From: Pictodentalium vernedei
Lineage: Eukaryota; Mollusca; Scaphopoda; Dentaliida; Dentaliidae
Direction of reading: 5' to 3'
Length of the DNA: 64,000 bases
Assembly: GCA_031216915.1 (NCBI GenBank)
Contig: CM062292.1
Coordinates: 199,847,262 to 199,911,261, forward strand
Shown: positions 54,027 through 64,000 of the stretch, piece by piece
Layout: each line of letters starts with the position of its first letter
Position numbering within the stretch: the stretch's first letter is position 1
Notes under the pieces: model-generated
What the model saw: only the letters and a program-made list of their open reading frames with translations
Told to the model about the DNA's origin: nothing
Databases searched by the model: none
Made by a program: the position numbers and the translations under genes

Positions 54027-55338
54027 TTTAGCTCAACTTTGGCGAAGCCAAATTTGAGCTTTTGTCATGGCCCGTCGTCCGTCTGTCCATTTGTCTGTAC
54101 GTCAACAATTGGATACGGCTCCGGCTAGAGGCCGTATTTATGAACCGATCTTTACGAAACTTCTTGGGTACCTTTGTTATGACCGTGGGACTAGAACGAG
54201 TGTTTTTGGGTGCGGTCCAAAATTCAAGATGGCTGCCAGCCGCCATTTTGTACCGACGATGCAGAAATCTGTTTTTTGTACAGAACTTCCATATGAAAGC
54301 TCTGATTTGAATAATTTTTTGTATGAATGTTTAGTACCATGAGATACATCACATATAATACGGGTTTTTTTCTCGTGCGTAAATTGTGCAAATTAGACTA
54401 ATTTTGATGTTTTTTGTGTTACTTTCAGCACTGTAAGTGCAAATGCCAATACGGCTCGGGCTAGAGGCCGTATTTATGAACCGATCTTTACGAAACATCT
54501 TGGGTCCCTTTGGTATCACCGTGGGACGAGAACGAGTGTTTTTGGGTCCGGTCCGAAATTCAAGATGGCCGATGGCAGCCATTTTGTACAAAATTAGGTG
54601 CAATCAGATTTTTGCACAGAACTTCCATATGAAAGTGCTGATTTGAATAATTTTTTGTGTGAATGTTTAGTACCATGGGATACATCACATATAATACGAG
54701 TTTTTTTCTCGTGCAGAAATTATGCAAATTAGATGAACTTTGATTTTTTCAGTGCGACTTACACACAGTAAGTACACATGTCAATACGGCTCAGACTAGA
54801 GTCTGAATTTATGAACTGATCTTCACGAAATGTCTTGGGTACCTTTGTTATCACCTTGGGACGAGAACGAATGTTTCTGGGTGCGGTTTAAAATTCAAGA
54901 TGGCTGCCAGTGGCCATTTTGTACCGAAATTAGCTCTAATCAGTTTTTTGTACACAACTTCTATACAGCTCAGACTAGAGGCCATATTTATGAACCAATC
55001 TTTACGAAACTTCTTGGGTACCTTTGTTATCACCGTGGGATGAGAGCGAGTGTTTTTGGGTGTGGTCTGAAATTCAAGATGGCCACCAGCAGCCATTTTG
55101 TACCAAAATTAGTGCAATCAGTCTTTTGTACAGAACTTCTGTATGAAAGTTCTGATTTGAATAAATTTTTGTATGAATGTTTAGTAACATGGAATACATC
55201 ACATATTGTAAGGGTTTTTTTTCGTGCAAAAATTATGCAAATTAGATGAACTTTGATACAAGTTTGTTAAAATAAAGCTCATTGGTTCATATTTGGGTTC
55301 AATACAGGCGCCCAAATTTTTAACTTGGGGCAATATGG
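54027..55338 (+). mobile_element. Helitron-like tandem-array element E (about 335-bp monomers)
   Basis: Starts TTTTTAGCTCAACTTTGGCG with hairpin partner GCCAAATTTGAGCT, then a GTCCGTCTGTCC leader. Three to four monomers share GAGGCCGTATTTATGAACCG, GAACGAGTGTTTTTGGGT and AATTCAAGATGGC; the last is shortened to about 180 bp. After 55260 the sequence changes to element-B-type monomer, interrupted by a hAT insertion at 55339. Confidence 0.65.
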
Positions 55339-56273
55339 TAAGGCTTCCACATTTACACGTGTAAACGTGAACGTTTCGTTTATGGGCATTAAACGTTTAC
55401 AGTTCTGGTAAACGTGTACACGGAAAAAAAATTTCCAACTTTGCAATGCAATATTTTGGTAATGCTTCAGAAAAACTATGTACTGGTTCCGACTAGCGCC
55501 GCCGCCACAGTAACCGAACGAAATCATCTTCAAATCATTTGATATCATATGTGACACAGTCACGTGAGCCGCATGGCACGTGCTTATCTTTGGTGTTTCC
55601 TTTGAAATATGTGTGGGATGTTTTAGTTTATTCGGATTTACATGTATATTCCCAAAGTTATACACAATTGTTCTCGATGATTTCGTTCACTTGACATGGA
55701 TTATTAATTTATTATTCACACATGGGATGATCTTAGGATCAATTTATGGAGTTTGACAGACAGACTGGCACTTGCGTGTTTGAAAATTTGGATTCCCCTG
55801 CATGGTTTGTAGACTTTGTTTATTTTTGCGACATTGCATTCCACTCTCAAGTCCGGTATTGTCACTATTGTGTGCCATGGCAACTCACTCCAACATTACT
55901 GTTTGAAAAAACACAAGGAATTTCACCCCGAACCCACCAGAATGAGCTCAGAGACCCCGATAAATTTCAAAATTTACCTGGGGGAGAATCCTCCAGACCC
56001 CTCCACCCATAGACCGAGCGACTTTGTCTTCGGCATCTGCATGCTGTGATCGTTCGTCTACGTCGTTTTTGGACGAACTGTAAATCGGCTGTCTCAATAA
56101 CATAAATTGTGTGCCCTGTACGCAAAGATATGATGAACTTACTGTGTATTATTACACACTTCTATCAAATATTGACTACTTGTATTGTTACTGTTAGTAC
56201 GTGTAAACGTTTCTGTTTCGTTTACAGACAGTCGTTTAAACGTTTACAATTTTGTCTAAACGTGGAAGCCTTA
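55339..56273. mobile_element. Non-autonomous hAT element
   Basis: Tips TAAGGCTTCCACATTTA (55339) and TAAACGTGGAAGCCTTA (ending 56273) flank 935 bp, with a perfect 8-bp duplication CAATATGG at 55331-55338 and 56274-56281. Both subterminal regions are crowded with AAACGTTTAC-type motifs. No transposase; the open frame at 55746-56012 resembles nothing I know. Confidence 0.85.
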
Positions 56274-56281
56274 CAATATGG

Positions 56282-56720
56282 GGAATATTCTTTAAAAATC
56301 TTCTTCAGAACCGCCAATCAGATTCTTTTAATGTTTGGTATACATCATTGTTATAAGGGTCAGATTCAAGATTGTTCAAACCAAGTCCCTATGTTAATGT
56401 GGAAGCCCAAATTTTAACTTAGTTCCATATGGGGAATAACTTTTAAAAATCTTTTTCTTCAGGTCCACCAGTCAGAATGCTTTCATCCACCATTCATCGG
56501 AATGCTTTCGTATTTGGTGTACAACATCTCGGAGATGGGGGGAGGGGGGGGGGGGGGGGGGGGGGGGGTCAGATTCAAGTTTTCAAGTTTGTGCAATTCG
56601 AGTGCCTGGGTTAATATTTGGGCTCCATATGGGAACTTGAAAATTTCCCATAATGTAGTTGAAAATGTAACCAACCAAATCTTGTTTGACAGAGCTGTGC
56701 TGTGAGCTCTGCCAAACAAG
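56282..56720 (+). repeat. Element-B-type monomers ending in a G run and a hairpin
   Basis: AATCTTCTTCAGAACC and TTTGGTATACATCATTG are monomer phrases of the element B family. A G run spans about 56535-56567. At 56663-56738 an imperfect hairpin pairs ACCAACCAAATCTTG with GTTCATGTATAGTTGGT and CAGAGCT with AGCTCTG. Confidence 0.6.
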
Positions 56721-57970
56721 GTTCATGTATAGTTGGTTAAATATTTATCCTACAAGTGCAAAGTCGTGTCATAGAAGAGATTTCCAGGTGAAAAAAAGGC
56801 GATGAGGCAGATTTTCTATGATGAGGGAGGTGCCTGAGAAACAAGAATTTTTTTTAGCTCACCGAAGGGAGCTCAACTTATCACTGGCCGTCCATCGTCG
56901 TGAACATTTTTCAAACGACTTCTCCTCTGAAACCACTGGTCCGATTTTCACAAAACTTCATGTGGATGTTCATTACTATATGGCAATTCATGTTTGTTAA
57001 AATGAAATGGTCACGTCCCTTGGGGGCTCTTATGGGGCTTAACTCGGATAGCACCGTATGAATTATAGAAAAATTATTAAAAAATCTTCTTCTCCAGAAC
57101 CAGTGGGCAGAATCTTTTGATACTTGGTATGCCACATCTTGGTATGGGTCTGATTCAAGTTTGTTCAAATCGGCCCCCTGGATTCATATTTGGGCTCACT
57201 ATAGAAGCCCAAATTCGAACTTAGTGCATTTCATGCAAATTTCTTAAAAAATCTTCTTCTCCAGATCCAGCATGCAGAATCTTTTGATATTTGGTATGCA
57301 ACATTGTGGGTTGGATCTGATTCAAGTTTGTTCAAATCAGCCCCCTGGATTCATATTTGGGCTCACTATAAAAGCTCGAATTCGAACTTAGTGCATTTCA
57401 GGCAAATTTCTTCAAAAATCTTCTTCTCCAGATCCAGCAGGCAGAATCTTTTAATATTTGGTATGCAACATTGTGGGGTGGATCTGATTCAAGTTTGTTC
57501 AAATCGGCCCCCTGGGTTCATATTTGGGCTCAGTATAGGAGCCCAATTTGAACATAGTGCATTTCAGGCAAATTTCTTTAAAAATCTTCTTCTCAAGATC
57601 CAGCAGGCAGAATCATTTGATATTGGGTATGCAGCATGCTTAGGGGGGTGAGATTCAAGTTTGTTCAAGCCAAGTCCCTGGGTTCATATTTGGGCTCACT
57701 GTGGTAGCCCGAATTATAACTTAGTTCAAAATGAGGAATTTTCTTTAAAAATCTTCTTCTTCAGATCCAGAACTCAAAATGTTTTGATATTTGGTATGCA
57801 GCATCCTTAAGGGGGTGAGATTCAAGTTTGTTCAAGCCATGTCCCTAGGTCTATACTTGGGCTCACTGTGGGAGCTTGAATTGTAACTTAGTTTGAAATG
57901 AGGCGTTTTCTTTAAAAAAAATCTTCTTCAGATCCAGCAGTCGGAATGTTTTGATATGTGGTGTGTAGCA
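56721..57970 (+). mobile_element. Helitron-like element F, first copy
   Basis: A leader (GTTCATGTATAGTTGGTTAA to GAGAAACAAGAA) precedes the tip TTTTTTTTAGCTCACCGAAG with GGGAGCTCAACTTATCAC. Monomers of the element B type follow (CTTCTCCAGATCCAGCAGGC). It runs into a G-rich tract at 57975-58008. Confidence 0.6.
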
Positions 57971-58007
57971 TCCTTGGGGGTGGGGGGGGGTGGGGCGGGA
58001 GGGGGGG

Positions 58008-58680
58008 GTTCATGTATAGTTGGTTAAATATTTATCCTACAAGTGCAAAGTCGTATCATAGAAGAGATTTCCAGGTGAAAAAAAGGCGATGAGGCAGATT
58101 TTCTATGATGAGGGAGGTGCCTGAGAAACAAGAATTTTTTTTAGCTCACCAAAGGGAGCTCAACTTATCACTTGCCGTCTGTCGTCGTGAACATTTTTCA
58201 AACAACTTCTCCTCTGAAACCTCTGGTCCGATTTTCACGAAACTTCATGTGGATGTTCATTACTATATGGCAATTCATGTTTGTTAAAATAAAATGGCCA
58301 CGTCCCTTGGGGCTCTCTATGGGGCATAACTCTGATAGCACCATATGAATAAAAGAAAAATTATTAAAAAATCTTCTTCTCCAGAACCAGTGGGCAGAAT
58401 CTTTTGATACTTGGTGTGCAGCATCTTGGTATGGGTCTGATTCAAGTTTGTTCAAATCGAGCCCCTCAACCAATATTGGGGCTCACTATGGGGGTGTGAA
58501 TTTTTACTTAGTGCAATTTAAGGAAAAATCTTCTCCAGAACCAGTGGGCAGAATCTTTTGATATTTGGTATACAGCATCTTGGTATGGGTCTGATTCAAG
58601 TTTGTTCAAATGGAGTCACTTGATTAAGTTTGGGGCTCACTATGGGGACCTGAATTTTTACTTAGTGCAATTTAAGAAAA

Positions 58681-58712
<32 letters not shown>

Positions 58713-59220
58713 GGCAGGATCTTTTGATATTTGGTATACAGCATCTTGGTATGGGTCGGATTCAAGTTTGTTCAAATTGAGTCCCTCGATCAATATTGGG
58801 TCTCACTAAAGGGGTGTGAATATTTATTTAGTGCAATTTAAGAAAATTTCTTTAAAAATCTTCTTTTCCGGAACCGATGGGCAGAATCTTTTGATATTTG
58901 GTATACAGCATCTTGGTATGGGTCTGATTCAAGTTTGTTAAAATTGAATTCGCCATTCAATATTGGGGATCACTATGGGGGTGTGAATTTTTACTTAGTG
59001 CAATTTAAGAAAAAATCTTGAACAATCTTCTTCACCAGAACCAGTGGGCAGAATCTTTAGATATTTGGTATGCAGCATCTTGGTATGGGTTGGATTCACA
59101 TTTGTTCAAATTGAGCCTTTTGATCAATATTGGGGCTCACTATGGGGGCGTGAACAATGTCTTAAAGGAGTTCAAAAACTGGTACGGTTTGGCCATACTG
59201 AACAGAGTTATGGCCTTTAA
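58008..59220 (+). mobile_element. Helitron-like element F, second copy
   Basis: 58008 to about 58450 repeats 56721 to about 57163 almost base for base at an offset of 1,287 bp. After that the monomers differ from those of the first copy (CAGAACCAGTGGGCAGAATC, CAGCATCTTGGTATGGGTCT). It fades near 59160-59220. Confidence 0.65.
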
Positions 59221-61280
59221 TTAGTTCACTCTTGTCCATTTTCTGCTCATTAGCACGATAACTTGAACAAATATCAATGGGTGTGATCAATATTTAGTAT
59301 GTTAGACTTTCTTAACAATGCCTTGAATGAGTTCCGAAACTGATATGGTTCGACCATACTGAAAGGAGTTATGGCTCTTAATTAGTTCATTTTTGCCTAT
59401 TTTCAGCTCGTTAGCATGATAACTTGGAAATATCATTGGATTTGGTCAGTATTTGGTATGCAAGACTTTAACATTATGTCTTAAATGAGTTCAAAAACTG
59501 GTATGGTTCAGACATACCAAGTAGAGTAATGGTTCTTAATTATACCCCCAGCAATGAGTTGGGGAGGGGAAACTGGAATCACCTTGTCCGCCCATCCATT
59601 TGTCCAAAGACATAATTTTGTCTGGAGATTTTCTCAGACGTTTATGGACCAATCTGCTTGATACAAATGTCCACCACTATGGGAACCTGTGCACATGCGA
59701 TTGTCATTCCAATCAGATTATTTTTGCCAGAATTGTGTCCCTTATTCGACTTGAAAAAAGCAGGCGTATAATTTTGATGATGGAGATTTTCTCAGATGTT
59801 TATGGGTTGATTCCTTTGAAACTTGGTATGGATGTTTACTACCATGGGAACCTGACACCTGTGATTATAGTTTAAATCTGGACTGTTTTTTGCAAGAGTT
59901 ATGGCCCTTTTCATCTTAGAATGCCTGAATTTTGTCTGGAGATTTATGGGTCGATTCCTTTGAAACTTGGTACAGATGTTTACTACCATGGGAACCTGTG
60001 CAACTGCAGTCCTGCAATTATAGTTTCGATCGAACCTTTTTTGCCAGAGTTATGCCCCTTTTCGTCTTAGAATGCCAACATACCTAAAAACTTTGTCCGG
60101 AGATTTTCTCAAGAAGTTTATGTGTCGATTCCTTTGAAACTTGGTATGGATGTTCACTACCATGGGAACCTGTGCACCTGAGATTATAGTTTTGATTTAA
60201 CTTCTTTGCTAGAGTTATGCCCCTTTTTGTCGTAGAATGTCTGAATTTTGTCCAGAGATTTTTTCAGATGTTTATGGGTGGATTCATTTGAAACTTGGTA
60301 TAGATGTTCACTGCCATGGAAACCTGTGCACCTGCAATCATAGTTTCGATCAGACATTTTGATACGCCCATTTGAAAAGCAGGATGTATTATGTGAATGG
60401 TCTTGCCGTCCATCCGTCTGTCCGGGCTTAGCAGAGGTACATTGTGGGGTTTACAATTTAGGGTCAGTGGTAGTTGTTGGGTTAGATTAGTACAGTGGCC
60501 ATTTGTGGGGTTATTTTTTGCAGTGTGGGGTTAATTTTTTGACCTTGTGGGGGTTAAGGTTTAACATGGGAAAAACCCCACGTGTAAGAACGTCCGAAAG
60601 TGGACACATTTTGTTTCCAGATGATAACTTTAATTGTAATGATTTGAGCTGAGTTCAATTTGGCATGTGGATTTAGTATAACAAAATAAGGATGGGTTCG
60701 GTTTCTGTTTCTAGCGGCCCATTTGCAGTAGAGTTATGTCCCTCTATTTATGGGAATTTAGCCCAAGTTTCCAGACGATAACTTCGGATGTTATACACGG
60801 AATGGAAAGAAATTCGGTATGTGGGTTTATTACAACAAAATACAGGATGGGTTTCATTTCGGTTTTTGAAAGCCCATTTGCAGTAGAGTTATGGCCCTTT
60901 GTTTATGAGAATTTAGCCCTTTTTTCATTTCGGGATAATAACTTCAGCTATAATAGATCGAATGGAAGGAAATTTGGTATGTGGGCTTATTGCTACAAAA
61001 TACAGGATGAGTTCAATTTCGGGTTCTGTTGGCCAATTTCAACTAGAGTTGTGGCCCTTTTTAAGAGAATTTAGCCCAATTTAACGCTTCTGGACAATAA
61101 CTCCAGTTATAATGATTCAAACGGAAATAAATTTGGTATGTGGGCTTATTACAACAAAATACAGGGTTAGTTTCATTTCGGGTTTTGGAAGACCATTTGC
61201 AGTAGAGTTATGGCCCTTTGGTTATGAGTATATAGCCCAATTTCTCATTTCCTGATGAGTCAGTTTTGATTTCGTGCATT
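59221..61280 (+). repeat. Mosaic of minisatellite-like repeats, first part
   Basis: Three unrelated families follow one another. 59200-59540: AACTGGTATGGTTC and GAACAGAGTTATGGC phrases. 59600-60370: units of about 145-175 bp with TTTGAAACTTGGTATGGATG and GGAGATTTTCTCAGA. 60600-61250: units of about 156 bp with AAATTTGGTATGTGGGCTTA and TTTGCAGTAGAGTTATGGCC. None codes for a protein. They look like cores of tandem-array elements joined end to end. Confidence 0.6.
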
Positions 61281-61589
61281 TTTATTTGTGTTGATTAGTG
61301 GTGACAAGGGGAAGGTTTCTTTCAAAAATCAGTTTCCTGCCATATCCAATATAACCACAAAGGCAGCCACCTTGGACTTTTCGTAATTTTTTAGTTGTCT
61401 GTGCAATAACTTGAAAATGAAATGCACCATGGGTCCTATCTTTTTGTAGTGTATTACTGGTGATTAGAGGACGGTTCCTTTCGACAGTCAGTTTTCTGCC
61501 AAACCTAATACGGCAGCCATCAAGGATTTTTTGTAATTTATGCTTATCCACGCAATAACAAAAATGAAAAGCACCATGGACCCTTTTTA
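61281..61589. repeat. Two-copy repeat before a MITE
   Basis: A unit of about 145 bp occurs at about 61295 and 61450, sharing GATTAGTGGTGACAAGGGG-like and CAGTTTCCTGCCA/CAGTTTTCTGCCA phrases. Confidence 0.5.
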
Positions 61590-61846
61590 CAGTACGTGGA
61601 GAGTGTATTATCACTAAATCACCCGCAGAGTGGGGATTCCACCCAAGCAATAATTGCGAATTTGTTGCAAAGCACAACCAGCAGCAGTAATGTTTCAGCC
61701 AATGGACCTCCGGGTTAAACCCGGAGGTCCATTGGCTGAAACATTGCTTGTGTTTTTTGTCGATATAAACAAAATTTGAAAGTTATAGCTTGGGTGATAA
61801 CCCCACTCCGGGGGTGATTTACTTACAATCCACTCTCCACGTACTG
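61590..61846. mobile_element. MITE with about 60-bp inverted repeats and TA duplication
   Basis: CAGTACGTGGAGAGTG (61590) is mirrored by CACTCTCCACGTACTG (ending 61846), flanked by TA (61588-61589, 61847-61848). The match extends to the GCTTGGGTG tract, about 60 bp inward. The centre has a second perfect hairpin (61686-61742, TTTCAGCCAATGGACCTCCG and complement). TA duplication suggests Tc1/mariner mobilisation. Confidence 0.75.
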
Positions 61847-61849
61847 TAT

Positions 61850-63118
61850 ATGCCCGTTTGTAAAAACAGTCATATTATGTGAAAGGTCGCTGCCTGTCTG
61901 TAAACAACTGGTTTCCGACCGATAACATGAGCTTGGATTATTTGATCTCAACCAACGTTTGTATGTGTATTACCCAGCTAGTAATACAGGCTAAGTTTGA
62001 TTATGGTTCTGTCCAATTATTTTTACATGACTTGAGGCCCTTTTTCGAACAAGAATTTGACCGTCTATTATTAACATTTTTGGTTTCCGACCGATAACTC
62101 CAGTTTGGATTACTTGATCTCAGTCAAGTTTGTTTGTGTATTACCCAGCTAGTAATACAGGCCAAGTTCGAATGTGGGTTCTGTACAATTATTTTTACAT
62201 GGGTTAAGACGCTTTTTCGACTGAGAATATTGCTCTCTATTAACATTTTTGGTATCCGACCGATAACTCCAATTTGAATTGTTTAATCTCAACCTAAGTT
62301 GGTATGTGTATTACCCAGCTAGTAATACAGGCCAAGTTCAATTAGGGGCTCCGTACATTTATTTTTACCTGAGTTATGACCCCCTTTTGACTTAGAATTC
62401 GACTGTCTATTAACATTTTTGGTTTACAATCGATAACTCCACTTTGGATTATTTGATCTCAACCAAAGTTGGTACAATTCAAAATGGCTAACGGGCATAT
62501 TTAGCCATGTCTGGTGGTGCTATTGTTTGCCAGAGTTATGCCCCTTTTTGTCTTAGAATAAGCATGGCGGCGGAGGGTATGGACAGGCCCATTTGGGACA
62601 GTCACACCTCTAGTTTTTGCCTGTTCTCAGCTTGTTAGTGCATTAACTTGATTGAACAAATAACAGTGGATTCAGTAAGTATTTGAAACTTTTTAATCAT
62701 GTCTTGCGTGAGTTCAAAAAAACGGTGCAGCTTGGACATACTGAGCAGAGTCATGGCCTTTAACAAGTGATTTTTTTTACTGTTTGCAGCTTGCTAGCAC
62801 GATAACTTCAACAAATAATATCAATCAATTTTGTCAATAGTTGGTGTTTGAGACTTTCTTAGTAATGTTTTGAATGATTTGGAAACCTGGTACAGTTCGG
62901 CCTTATTGAGCAGAGTCGGCTCCTTAATTAGTTAATTTTTTTTCCAGCACATTACAGTGATAATTTAAACAGATATCAATGGATTTGATTCCCTTAATAT
63001 GACAAGCCTTACGTGTGCACAAAAAAACTCGACCCCGCATCGGCGATGCGTAATCCTTGTTTTTTTTTCAACCTCATAATTTGTAAGGTATGCAGCTGAT
63101 TCATTAGGTAAAGGATTA
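61850..63118 (+). repeat. Mosaic of minisatellite-like repeats, second part, and a MITE tip
   Basis: 61880-62480: three to four units of about 171 bp with ACCCAGCTAGTAATACAGGC and GACCGATAACTCCA. 62600-62960: units resembling 59200-59540. Near 63100 the tip TCATTAGGTAAAGGATTAAA of the CCCTTTACCTAACA MITE family is visible. Confidence 0.55.
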
Positions 63119-63676
63119 AAATTGTGTAGGCGGGAAATTGTCATAGAAAACAAATTGTCCCTGTATCCCGATAAATTCTGTCTTTTGATTGGTCAGAATG
63201 CCTTGGACAAGTAGCCATGGCAAAGGATGCACCCAACATCCAAGGTATATGAGAGCGTGGAACATCCAGGCGCACGCGAAACATCGGGGGTATGGTTTAA
63301 ACGAAAGCTTTTCGCTTTTGCTCGCCTCGAAATACTCGAACCAAAAAACACGAAAATAGTCACAAATATCATCGGATTTCCAACAATTCTATCATAAAAA
63401 TAAAATAAGAGCAAATAATTCGTTCCCTGAGTACCAATGTGTTCTACATGCCAGAAGGCACATTGGAACTCAGGGACGATATGTCAACAAAATACTGTTT
63501 ACTCGTTTCCTTAACGACCCAAGGGATGTAACTATATCTGTTGTCTTCTGCGATTATAAAAAACAAAATAATTATCACGAATATGGTCCAAGTGATTATG
63601 GAGCTGAGAAATGCGTCCACAAATTTATTTCCACTATATTTGTATTGTGTTTCAAACGGGACAAAATCTTTATCTA
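63119..63676. other. DNA with a 58-bp imperfect hairpin
   Basis: 63421-63478 forms an inverted repeat (CGTTCCCTGAGTACCAATGT against ACATTGGAACTCAGGGACG-type sequence). A related single arm is seen at about 42389 (GAGTTCCAATGTGTTCTATG). No gene is seen. Confidence 0.6.
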
Positions 63677-63793
63677 CACCAACATGTATGGCATATGGTG
63701 ATTTAATACCTGGATGTTAAACACGTCGCCTGCTGCTCGGTGTTTAAAAACCTACATCCAGGTATTAAATCTCCATATACCTTACATACTGGT
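63677..63793. repeat. 117-bp inverted repeat
   Basis: CACCAACATGTATGGCATAT on the left pairs with the complement of ATATACCTTACATACTGGTG at the right, and ATTTAATACCTGGATGT pairs with ACATCCAGGTATTAAAT inside. The loop is near 63725-63740. Confidence 0.85.
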
Positions 63794-63839
63794 GGAGCTA
63801 ACTTATAATGAAAGTTATTTTTGGTCATCAAAATTTACT

Positions 63840-64000
63840 CACTTGACTGTTTTGTTACAGTTTATTGGAGAGTGCCGACACTCTCCCATAAAATTGTAAC
63901 AAGGCACATCCAAACAGACAAAATAATTTCACTTAAAAATTAATATGAAACACATCCACAGAATATGAAGCTTTGGGTTGCGATACCTGTACTTTCTAAA
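63840..64000. mobile_element. TTAA MITE (CTGGTAGAGTGC family), cut by the window end
   Basis: TTTGTTACAGTTTATTGGAG, the hairpin GAGAGTGCCGACACTCTC and AATTGTAACAAGGCACATCC match the centre of the 28964-29211 copy, followed by the shared phrases AATATGAAACACATCC and AGAATATGAAGC. The right tip is outside the window. Confidence 0.65.

Noticed and set aside
54062-55249. Overlapping frames of 60-139 codons on both strands
   Set aside because: They arise from the 335-bp monomers of element E (repeated AAGATGGC context) and show no conserved protein motif.
63193-63414. 73-codon minus-strand frame near the end
   Set aside because: No domain, no splice context and no repetition elsewhere; consistent with chance.

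Overview
This is an AT-rich, intron-containing animal (metazoan) window dominated by nested transposable elements. The repeat types are familiar from marine invertebrates: elements starting TTTTAGCTCACCT and ending GGCCTCTTGT with tandem-array cores, DIRS retroelements, I-like LINEs, hAT, Tc1 and TTAA-inserting MITEs. They are especially common in bivalves and other lophotrochozoans. A mollusc-like genome is my best guess; the taxon is inference.

The one host gene I can support is a galectin on the + strand. Its exons are too short to stand out as open reading frames. Three exons (10154-10242, 34226-34439, 41742-41858) join in frame with consensus splice sites (phase 2, then phase 0). They encode about 139 residues, one complete galectin carbohydrate-recognition domain ending in a stop codon. 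Introns are 23,983 and 7,302 bp and consist mostly of transposons. The start codon and any upstream exon are not identified.

Layout. 1-1186: end of a Helitron-like element inserted in a decayed DIRS element. 2045-9741: a hAT-type element (8-bp duplication AATCAAAA) carrying a TTAA MITE and a full-length I-like LINE (3553-9705, 12-bp target duplication) with gag, endonuclease, RT and RNase H. 10154-41858: galectin. Intron 1 holds a hAT transposon with BED and hATC domains (10375-15440), a Helitron-like element with a 169-bp array (16410-19345), two DIRS copies (19618-23179 and 24259-33835), MITEs, and a second Helitron-like element nested in the second DIRS copy (29914-33670). Intron 2 holds a Tc1-like fossil (34583-36190) and two further Helitron-like elements. 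41859-64000: downstream DNA with MITEs, hAT-like elements, a further Helitron-like element (50751-53159), a tandem duplication with a 1,287-bp offset, and a mosaic of minisatellites to about 63 kb.

The tandem-array elements give the most unusual signal. Subfamilies with unrelated internal arrays share a terminal architecture: a 5' hairpin starting TTTTAGCT, a 3' segment complementary to the 5' tip, then a short 3' hairpin. The complementary 5' and 3' tips change together between subfamilies.

For the elements, intact pre-insertion sites in sister copies within the same window let several insertions and one internal deletion be read directly. All family assignments rest on motifs, terminal repeats and target duplications read by eye; no database search was run.
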